NCBI RefSeq assembly: GCF_022376445.1
Contig: NW_025955042.1
Coordinates: forward strand, 1-64,000
From: Fomitopsis serialis
Lineage: Eukaryota; Basidiomycota; Agaricomycetes; Polyporales; Fomitopsidaceae
Direction of reading: 5' to 3'
DNA: 64,000 nucleotides
Position 1 is the stretch's first letter, and every line of letters starts with the position of its first letter. The translations under genes were made by a program, and so were the position numbers. This document shows positions 30,594 through 39,600 of the stretch, in pieces. A model generated the notes under the pieces. The model worked only from the letters and a program-made list of their open reading frames with translations, had not been told where the DNA came from and did not search any database.

Positions 30594-32505
30594 TCAGAGG
30601 TCAAGCCGTTGCGGCGGTCTCGAGACACGACCGGAACGTGTCGTGGTCTGTGTGGGCGGCACATACCAACAACGAGGATCCTCGGAGCGCGTGGGCGGCG
30701 GACTCGGAGGACGCGGGGCAGCGGCAGGCACAGCAGGAGCAGCGGAGGGCACGGCAGGAGCAGCGGAGGGCACGGGAGCGGATGCGGACGACGGGCTTGA
30801 GGCGGGCACGGGAGCGGGTTCGAGAGCGGGCGCGGACGGGACCTGTGGGGCAGAAACAAAGGATGTATCAGTAGCAACAGGAATGGGAGCGGATTTGTCG
30901 AGTATAAGACGATGAGGGCGAATGGCGCGAGGATGACGGCGATGGAAACGTTCGAGGTGCTCGTTGGAAGTGGTGGGAATGTCGGTGAGTGGGATCCATG
31001 AATCTTCGTCGGGGGAGAGACCCTTCCAGCGCACGAGGTACTCGTAGCGCTGGCCGAGTTTGCGAGAGTCGAGGATGTCTGAGATGTCGGGGAAAGCGTC
31101 GAGACTTGAGCTGTCGAGAATGAGAGGATCGGGGTCGGCATGGGAATGAAATTCAGAAGGATCGGAGTAGGGTTCGAGAAGGGAAACGTGGAAGACTGGA
31201 TGAAGGCGAGAAAGATAGGAGGGAAGGCGAAGTTGGTATGCAGAATTAGAGATGGCGCGATCGACGGGGAAGGGGCCGAGACGGCGATGGTCAAGCTTGT
31301 CTGACGGTCGGGTGGACTTGATATGACGACGCAGCAACCAGACGAGCTGGTCCGGCTTGTACGTCGGGCTATCGAGGACATGCGCGTTGTATGCGCGAGC
31401 TTGGCGGTCTTGAGCCTCCTTCAACTCGGCGCGGAGCTCGTCATGGAGACGCTCCAAGCGCTGAGCAAGATCGGTGGCGGCGGGAACTGTGGTGCGTTCG
31501 GAGAGTTGGGGTTCAAAGGAAGGGTGAAAGCCATAGTTGGCAAAGAAGGGAGATTGGTTGGTGGACGCGTTCACGTTGTTGTTGAACGCAAACTCGGCAA
31601 GTGGCAGGTAGTCAACCCAGTCGTCCTGTTGATACGATGTGTACGCACGGAGGTACGTCTCGAGCGTCTGGTTGGTACGCTCGGTCAGTCCATCTGTTTG
31701 CGGGTGATAAGCCGTTGACGTCCTGTGATCAACCTTCAAAATAGTGGTAAGTTCTCTCCAAAAGTGTGAGACGAAAACGGAACCGCGGTCGGAGACAATT
31801 GTCTCGGGGAGACCGTGATAGCAGAAGATCCTGTCGAGAAACAACCATGCCAAACCCGGCGCGTCTAGCGTCTCGTTGCACGGGATGAAGTGTGCAGCGC
31901 GGGTAAGGCGGTCGCAAACGACCCAGATCGAGTCGTAGCCGTGAGAGCGTGGAAGCTTCACAATGAAATCCATAGATATGGACTTCCACGGCCTGTCAGG
32001 GATCTCCAAGGGGCGGAGCAAGCCGTATGGCTTGTGATGTGGCGTCTTGATGCGGCTACAGATATCGCACGCTTGAACATAGCGGCGAACATACGTCTGC
32101 ATGCCTGGCCACGAGAAATCACGCCGAACAAGCGCCAGCGTGCGCGCTCGCCCGGGGTGACCTGAAACGAGCGAGTCATGACGGGAATAGAGAATGTCAG
32201 CACGCATGGATGAGGGTATGAAGAGTGAACCTTTGTGGATAACGAGATTGCCTTCCAGCGCAAAGCCCGTGTCGCCACGAGAGATCGCTTCGCGCCACTC
32301 GGTATCATTGCGGATGGCAGCTTGGTACCGACTGAGCTGCTCTGAGTTGTCGAGAGCGAGCGTTGTCAGCGCTGAGACTTGCTGTGGACGTGGAGCGTCC
32401 GACGCTGATGCTTGATCCGGAAATATACGCTCTGTGTGCAAAGGTGTGAGTAGAATTTTTTCCTGGAGGCGGAGGACGTCATCCCCCTCTCTCGGGACGT
32501 CGCGA
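30594..32505 (-). pseudogene. Chromovirus integrase and chromodomain (3' part of pol)
   Basis: This is the continuation of pol one frame away from the RT part. Visible in order: the HHCC zinc-binding region (ending CDICSRIK), the DDE core with ISMDFIVKLPRSHGYDSIWV, SDRGSVFVSHFW and HPQTDGLTERTNQTLETYLR, the LDHRRLGPFPV and LPSYLSRLHPVFHVSLLEPY blocks, and a C-terminal chromodomain LGQRYEYLVRWKGLSPDEDS then WIPLTDIP (about 30985-31060), followed by a long Pro/Ala/Ser-rich tail and a stop at 30594. Chromodomains of this class bind histone marks and steer integration into heterochromatin. The frame joins the RT frame only if one nucleotide in the GAGAGAGGGGGATG run near 32500 is ignored, so this copy is either frameshifted or misread there. 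Confidence 0.88.
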
Positions 32506-35017
32506 AGGAGCATCCGCGGGGTTTTTAATCCCAGGCGCATAGTCCAGTCGGAAGTTAAATTCCGACAAGAACATTGACCAACGCGCCTGACGTCGATTTA
32601 GAATGCGAGAAGACATAAAATATACCAAGTTCTTGTGGTCGGAGACAACGGCAACGGGTTCAGCGGTGCCTATGAGCCACGCGCGCATGTCCCGGAACGA
32701 CTCGACAATGGCGAGAAGTTCTTTGTCGTGCACATCGTAATTGATCTCTGCCGGGGAGAGCTTGCGAGAGAAGTACACCACTGGGTGTAGGAACCCTTGA
32801 GCGTCCGGCTGGTGCAGGATACCTGACATAGCAAAATCGGAAGCGTCAGTAGCCAAGGTACACGGGAGAGACGGATCGTAGTGACGGAGAACGGGAGCCG
32901 AGGTGAAGACGCGCTTCAGCCGCTGAAAGGCGTCGGCGGCGTCGGGTGTGAGCACAAATGGCTCGCCTTTACGGTCCTTGCGCGTGAGCGCGTTGAGCGG
33001 GAGGACCGTCTCGGCGTAGTGGTCAATAAAACGTCGGTAGAAGTTTGTAAACCCGAGGAAGGACTGGATGTCCTTGACCGATTGCGGAGCAGGCCAGTCC
33101 GCGATTGTTGAGAGTTTGCTGGGGCTCATCTTGATGCCATCCGAGCCCAGCCGAAAGCCGAGGTATTCGACTTCAGACCGGTCGAACTCGCATTTCTTCG
33201 CGTTAGCGAAGAGCCCAGCGCCCTCGAGACGCTCGAGAACCATCCGGACGTGATGGTCGTGCTCTTCCTGGTTCTTGGAGAAGATCAGGATGTCGTCGAT
33301 GTACACAACACACACGACGTCGAGGAGGTCGCGGAGGGTGTCCTGGATGAAACCTTGAAAAATACCGGGTGCGTTAGTGAGACCAAATGGCATGACTGTG
33401 TACTCGAAGAGTCCGAGGTGCGTGCGGAAAGCGGTCTTCCACTCGTCACCCTCGTGAATGCGGATGAGGTTGAAAGCATTCTTCAGGTCCAAGACCGTGA
33501 AGACCTTGCATCCCTGGACTCGATCAAGCAGATCGTCCATGAGTGGGAGCGGATACCGGTTTTTCTTCGTAATGGAATTGAGACCGCGATAGTCTACGCA
33601 GAGACGTAGCTCGCCAGTCTTCTTCCGTACAAAGAGGATCGGCGATGCAGCCGAAGAAGTAGACCTGCGAATGAATCCTTTTTTGAGGTTAGTCTCGATG
33701 TAATCGAAGAGCACTTGGCGCTCATGTTGCGACAGGTGATACATCGGCCCAAAGGGCGGTGTTTTCCCCTCCTCTAGCTCGATAGATGCATCAAAGCCAG
33801 GGCGATGAGGTGGCAAGTTCTCCACCTCAACTGGTGAGAACACCTTCGCAAAATCGTGATATTTCTCGGGCACCGACTGCAGGAAGTCGTCAGGTGCTGC
33901 CGAGTCAGGCGGGGGCTCGGGAGGAACAGAATCCAGGGGCAGAGTAGCCGAAGACGGGTCGGGCTGAGCATCGAGCTGCATAGATGCGAGCTGATACCCT
34001 GGAGTACCCTTGGGGTGATACCAAAGCAAGGCTGTCTCGTTGTGTCGAGCATGCTTGCGGAAACGCATAGAGTTAATGAAGGAGATGTCAAGTGAAGGAG
34101 TGGGCGTAGAGTCAGGAGCTGAAGGCAAAGCAGAAACAGCATTCCAGACAGACGAGAGCACACTGGTTTGACCGGAGCCAATTCCAGATGCTGGAGACAA
34201 AATGGGGGAGCGAGACGGACTCGAAAGGGATGGAGCCAACGACGATGCAGTCGAGGCGTTCAGGTACGACACACCGTGCACAGACGGGTTGCACTGGGCT
34301 CTGTCTGAGCGGACAATGCTGTCGGTACAAGCAGGAACTACCATCCTGCCGTTAAGACCGAGGCCTAGACCGACAGTCGTAGTGGAGCACATATGAAGCG
34401 AAGACACAGAAGTGTCTACTCGGGCAAGACCGAAGCCTTTTCCGAGTGCAGAGACAGGGTATGATGGGTTGGCACCACAGCATGACAAAGCAAGTCGCTG
34501 CCGGGCCCAATCAATCGCTGGATTGTGGCGTTGCAGCCAGTCGAGACCAAGAATTACAGGAAACGGAACAGAAACAAGCCCAAGAGAAATTGCTTCAGAA
34601 TGTTTTTGAACAGACAACGACGTTACGACGTCGTGGGTGATCAGGCCAGACGCGATCGGTCGATCATCTACCGCCGTAATAGGTATCGGCACGTCTTTGA
34701 GACGACGCGGGAGAGCGTGACGGTTTGCGAAGTCGAGAGAAATGCATGAGCCAGTCGCACCGCTATCAACAAGCGCGTACGTGCGAACTGGCTTGCGATC
34801 AGGAAATGAGAGAGAAACCGAGACGAAGAAGTGGTCCGAGGACCGCGGGTTAGCATGAACATGTGATGAGAGTTGGAAAACGGGTGAACAAGCAGGCTTG
34901 GGTATCCACACGCCGTTCACCGAACGGACGTGCGTTGGGGCACCCGCGGCGACGGGAGCCTGAGTCCCTGAAGATGCCGGAGGCCCCGGGACGGGTGAAG
35001 GATCTCCGGCTAGGCTT
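32479..35017 (-). pseudogene. Chromovirus protease, reverse transcriptase and RNase H
   Basis: Open from the frameshift site at the gag end. Protease YALVDSGATGSCISL (about 34770), RT with LRLCVDYRGLNSITKKNRYP, FTVLDLKNAFNLIRI, TVMPFGLTNAPGIFQ and the catalytic YIDDILIFS (about 33290; the more usual form is YVDD), RNase H with TLATDASDFAMSGIL and NYDVHDKELLAIVESF, ending KNPADAPSRRP before the stop at 32479. A Ser/Pro-rich linker of about 150 residues separates protease and RT. All catalytic residues I can check are present, so only the downstream shift near 32500 breaks pol. An ATG at 34920 exists, but translation by -1 frameshifting from gag is more likely (see 34976-35024). Confidence 0.88.
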
Positions 35018-35024
35018 TTCCCGC
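34976..35024 (-). promoter_or_regulatory. Candidate -1 ribosomal frameshift signal between gag and pol
   Basis: The gag frame ends GCG GGA AAA GCC TAG. The heptamer G GGA AAA (35018-35024) fits the X XXY YYZ slippery rule in the gag frame. A -1 slip leads into AGC CTA GCC..., open into protease. Five nucleotides downstream a perfect 7-bp stem (GCCGGAG at 35010-35004 with CTCCGGC at 34982-34976) encloses a GC-rich loop that can itself pair (CCCG/CGGG). Slippery site, spacing and structure are all seen in the sequence; frameshifting itself is inference. Confidence 0.65.
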
Positions 35025-36137
35025 AGAGGGAGCAGCCTTAGCCTGCTTCTTGGCCTTCTCCGACATGTTAAGACACTCGGAGATGGTGTGCTTACCCTTG
35101 CCGCAGTAGAAGCAGAGGCCATTCTTGCGGCGATACTCCTTCTCGGCTGGGGTTAGCGGGCCGCGTCGAATGGCGTCGATTTCCATCGGAACAACATCAT
35201 TGTTCGACGGCGTGCTCGCAGGCGCAACGGGCGCCGGAGCGGACGACGATGCTGGTGCTGACGACGAGGAAGCATGCTGCCTCGGAAGTGGGTGCTTTCC
35301 GGCAGCTCTCTTGTTATACTCCCTGGTCTCGACATCAAGATCATGGATCTTGTTGTCAGCATCAATGACAATCTTAGTCCACGCCTCAAGACTATCAGGG
35401 CGGGACACAGTGACCAGGGCCTGCTTAACAGCGGGCTTAAGACCCTGGTCGAACATGGCGATCTGCATGTAGTCGGACACGTCGACATAGGCGAGGAGCT
35501 CCTTGAAGCGGGAAGCGAAATTCGCCGCGGAGCCAGTCTGCCGGAGCTTCTGCAGCTCGCGGTAGGCCTTATTGACCTGGTTAGCGTCCTCGAAGCGCTT
35601 CTTAAACGCGTCTTCGAAACGCGACCAGTCACGCAGCAACTCAGGTTGCGTGCGCTCGACGTCGTTGTACCAATAGAGGGGTGAACCATCCTCAAGGTAC
35701 ATGGACAGCATAAGCGCACACCTATAGCTGTCCACGACGTTCTGGAGCTCGAACGTCGCGCGGAGTTCGCGCAGAAACGGAAGGACATGGTCGGACTTAC
35801 CTGAGAACATGCGCGGCGCGCGCGTCTTGACGTTGGGACCAGAGCCTCCACCACCGCTGTTGCCTTGCGAGGACACGGTGACGTTGACGGGCTGAGGTGA
35901 CGTGGCCGCGACGGTGAGAGCCTCGACGCGCTGGGTCATCGTGAGGAACGCATTGCCCATTTGCGCTTGGTTGTTCGAGAGCTGTTCGGCGTGCCGCCCG
36001 AGAGCCTCAAGCGCTCGGTAGAACGCCTGGGCTGGGTCCTCGGGAGCCGGGGTAGGCTGCGGTGCTGGAGCTTGGGCGTCCTGCTGGCCGTCGTTGCCCC
36101 AGCCGTCGAAATCCTGACCTGGATTGAAGCTATCCAT
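35010..36137 (-). CDS. Chromovirus Gag, 375 aa, intact
   Basis: An ATG at 36137 opens a frame with a Gln/Pro/Ala-rich N-terminus, a coiled stretch (QAFYRALEALGRHAEQLSNN), the retrotransposon-gag core (KSDHVLPFLRELRATFELQN, LRDWSRFEDAFKKRFEDANQ, LRQTGSAANFASRFKELLAY) and a CCHC zinc knuckle CFYCGKGKHTISEC near residue 350. It is followed by a Lys/Ala-rich tail and TAG at 35010-35012. This protein would form the particle and bind RNA in the cytoplasm. Length and order are normal for fungal chromoviruses. The start is supported by the primer site lying 50-70 nt upstream. Confidence 0.88.
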   Translation of the reverse strand: MDSFNPGQDFDGWGNDGQQDAQAPAPQPTPAPEDPAQAFYRALEALGRHAEQLSNNQAQMGNAFLTMTQRVEALTVAATSPQPVNVTVSSQGNSGGGGSGPNVKTRAPRMFSGKSDHVLPFLRELRATFELQNVVDSYRCALMLSMYLEDGSPLYWYNDVERTQPELLRDWSRFEDAFKKRFEDANQVNKAYRELQKLRQTGSAANFASRFKELLAYVDVSDYMQIAMFDQGLKPAVKQALVTVSRPDSLEAWTKIVIDADNKIHDLDVETREYNKRAAGKHPLPRQHASSSSAPASSSAPAPVAPASTPSNNDVVPMEIDAIRRGPLTPAEKEYRRKNGLCFYCGKGKHTISECLNMSEKAKKQAKAAPSAGKA

Positions 36138-36185
36138 AATAGGTTAAGTAGTAGTATAGCCCTTACGAGCTCGGATAGACTAGAA

Positions 36186-36202
36186 GTAGCGGAGGGATAC
36201 CA
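36186..36202 (-). promoter_or_regulatory. Chromovirus primer-binding site (candidate)
   Basis: The minus strand reads TGGTATCCCTCCGCTAC, so the plus strand reads as a tRNA 3' end finishing in ...GGATACCA. It lies 7 nt from the inferred LTR edge at 36210. I cannot say which tRNA. Confidence 0.5.
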
Positions 36203-36209
36203 ATAAAAA

Positions 36210-36347
36210 TGATGAGCTGGCACTTGGACAGCCCAACGGAGACTACTAGCGTAGTTAGGGGTGGTCTTGCCAAACTGTGACGGGCGTGCCGGGGGCTGGC
36301 CGGGTTGAGTGTCGAGACGTAGGCGAGAGCGAGAGATCGTGCAAGTG
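36210..36347 (-). repeat. Chromovirus 5' LTR, inner part
   Basis: Minus-strand 3' part of the 5' LTR, separated from the rest (42102-42418) by the nested element; the pentamer aagtg (36343-36347) is the left copy of the nested element's target duplication. The exact inner edge (36210) is inferred from a TG dinucleotide next to the primer site. Confidence 0.6.
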
Positions 36348-36549
36348 TGTAACGGATATTCCCGTTACGGTATGTCTCGTCTTGTATGTTTGTCATTGTT
36401 TGCCTGAGGGCTCGTATGGCACGCCTGTGCACCTACGAGACCTCAGCCTTTTACCTCGTCACCGCCTTTGTATGCAATCTGTAGACAGTACCTCTTGAAT
36501 AGAGACTGGGTGCAGCGCATACGAGGCACGACGAGTAAGGCGCCTTACA
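36348..36549 (+). repeat. 5' LTR of the hairpin element
   Basis: 202 bp, starting TGTAACGGATATTCCCGTTAC (7-bp perfect inverted repeat, gtaacgg/ccgttac, at 36349-36368) and ending GGCGCCTTACA. Confidence 0.92.
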
Positions 36550-36688
36550 CTTTTTTGCGCTCCAGAAAAGCTTCTATCTCTCTGGGGACTATCTACTCTA
36601 GGCAACAAACTCTCGAACCTCGAAATTCGACATCAACAAACTCTATGCTACTTTGATCATCCTCTGGCCAACTCGACAACTCGACAAG

Positions 36689-39600
36689 ATGTCCGAGTCG
36701 ACCAACACCCCGTCCGCACCTTCGCGAGGCAGCCGCGGGTCCCACAGTGGAACCCGCAGCAAGCTGAAGGCGTTGCGTGCGGAAGTCCGAGCAAAGCTCG
36801 CCGCAAGTCAAGAGCGGATCAACAAAGCCCTCGAGGAATCCAAGCAACTCGAGGCCGAACTGCTGGCAACGGTCGACGCCGCTCTGTCCGAGGCCAGCAG
36901 CCGCAGTCGGTCTTCTCGCACGAAGACCACCCGGACTGAGTCTTATCACCGCGAGGACTCAGCCGGAGCCCTCACAGAGCAGGCGCCGTCCGACCGTGAG
37001 GTCGAACAGGCACCGCGCACTGAGCGGCTCGAGCCCAATGTCGAGCCCGCTCAAAACCGCCCGGAGACCGACTCTCCACCTGCTTCGACCCAGCCGATGA
37101 AGCTCGGCACCACTCTGAGGAGTGGTGAGCGCGCCGAGCTCGACAACGTAGCCGTAGTCGAGCTCGTGCCTGGATTGAACGAGCAGCGCCAGGAGCTGAC
37201 TCGTATCAGCACCCGGGAGGGCATAGGCACACAGTACTACAGTAGTACTGTGTGCAGTGGGAACGAGCCCACGCGTGTAGATACGCTCGTCGCGTGTTCA
37301 GAGATGAGCCGCGACACAAAATATATATATTCGTCGTCGAACGCCGTGCGCGCCACGACGAGCAGCCTGCTCGACGCGACGCGCGACGCGCTCAACGCTA
37401 CAGGCGTCGAGCGCCACGAGTCTGTGGTGAGCGCCCCGAGTTCTAGCGCCCACCGCACTACGCTCGACCGCCACCACCGACCCCTCGTCCTCGCCTCCTC
37501 CCACTCTCTGGGCAGCCACCTCGAGCGCCCGTCTGGCGAACCAGACGCGCGCGCCGCCCCGACGCGAGTGCGAACTCGCGTTCGCGAATGGCTGGCTGAC
37601 TTACCGCCAGTCCAGTCAGTGGCGACCGACGACCTGGTACCTCCCGGTACCAGATCGCCAATTCCTCCCTCACCGGCTCCTCAACTCTCCCTTCTGGTCC
37701 CGCGCCTCGACTTGGGAGGTCCCCTCTTCGAGTCCGATGACTCTGGCGACCGTCACAGCGGCTCTGGCGACACGCAACACAGCCGCATGACCCAGGACTT
37801 GAACGACGCGCGTTCAAGTCCAACGCCGAGCCGCAAGACTGAGCGGACCATGGACAACGCGGAGCAAGGAGAGTGGAAGGAGGACAGGGGGCAGAGGAGT
37901 AGCGAGGTTGAGGAAGGAACACAGGGACAGAGGGAGGAAGGGTGCGGGGCGAGCAGGATGCACGAGCACGAAGGCTCGACAACCACAGGCACGTACTCAC
38001 CGTACGTCCCTGCATCGCCGCCTCCGCTTCCAGTGCCCGCGCCAGCACGCGTAACGACGGACGAGAGGTTCGTCGTGCGTCCTATTGACCACGAAGACGG
38101 CACTTCCGCCTCCAGGTACGACTGCGAAGTCGTACCGGATGTTTCGCGGGATAGCACGTCTGTGCTACGGGACGACCTCGCGGTCGTACCCTCCAATCTC
38201 CGAGGCAGTACGCCCAGGATACGGGACGACCTCGTGGTCGTACCGTCCATCTCGCAAAGCGACACGGCGGACGCGCAGCAGTGCACGTCCGACGTGTCCC
38301 ATTCATCCATCACCGACCGATGGATAGCGAGTACGCCGAGATTGATGCTCGACGTACACGCTACCGACCAGCATAAAGGGTCGAGAACTGAAGGTACGCC
38401 CCTGATGGACGTACCCACCTCGATACCTCCTACCTTGCCCGCATCCGCACCAACAAGCGTAGCGACGAACGTTCAGTTCGTCGTACGCGTTGTTGGTCAT
38501 GAAGACGGTGCGTCTGCGCTACGGGACGACCCAACGGTCGTGCCTCCCATTCTGCAAGGCAGAGCGCATGCGGTAGGAGACGACCTTGCGGTTGTACCTC
38601 CTAATTCGCGAGGCAGCACGACGGACCTGCAGCGATGCATGTCCGAAGTGCTCTACTCAGCTTCGACCGTCCATTGTGCAGCGCGTACGCCCAGCCTACT
38701 GCTAGACGTACCCGGTGGCTATGACCACTGCGCGTCGACCGTCCCTGACCCTTCGTCTGGCAGGCCCATCGCTCGACCAACTGCGACGCCACACGGCCTG
38801 CACGTCCTCACGGAAGTGCAGGCCCCCAGTTGCTCCGATGTAGCTGAACCTCCTGAGGTTCAGCTGGCCAGGTCGTGGGACGACCTCGACGACATCTCCA
38901 GCAGCCCCCAATCGCGCGCAGCCGACCTCCGAGAAGACTTGCACTCCCAACCGGAAGTACAAGCCCCCGGTAGTTCCAAGACAGCTGAACATCTCGCGGT
39001 TCAGCTGACAGGTCCACGATACAACCCCGACCGACTCGACGAAGCGGCGGACCTCGGCCTCGACTTCGACCTCGACCTCTCCAGCAACAGCATCCACCGC
39101 TCTCTCCGCGATCTTGGTGCCCCGACGAGCGCGCTGCCCGACGATCGCGTATTCCCGAGCAACGCGCGAGCTCGAGATCGCGACCCGACTACTGCACTAC
39201 CAACAGTGCAGCGGCCGGCGCTTACGAAACCCGACACGCCAGACCGGTGTCCCGACCGTCAACCCGGCGAGAACTTTACAGTTCTCGCCGAGGGCTCGCG
39301 TCTAGGGAACCCCACCCAACGTTCCATCGACTTCTCCGTGGTCTCCGACACCCATGGCGACTACGACGGGCACCACGAGTCGGAGATCGCACGCGAACTC
39401 TGGGGAATGCGCGTAGGACCGAATGACGGTCAGGGCGGGGACGAGGGCGATATGAGCGAGGGCGAGGAAGTGCGAGAGGTAGATGAGGAGGGTCAGGCAG
39501 AAGGAGGAGAGGGGGAAGGGTGCAGGGCAAGAAGAGAAGTCGAGCGAGTCGAGCGGGATAGCTCGACGACAGGTACGTCTTCGATAGACGTATCTCTTCC

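Noticed and set aside
32470..32520. Programmed frameshift between RNase H and integrase of the chromovirus
   Set aside because: Position is not one used by known elements; a single extra base in a purine run explains it as mutation or sequencing slip.
36653..36688. Use of the first ATG (36653) of the giant ORF
   Set aside because: Possible, but the 12 added codons look unlike the following sequence and the second ATG has a better context; left open.
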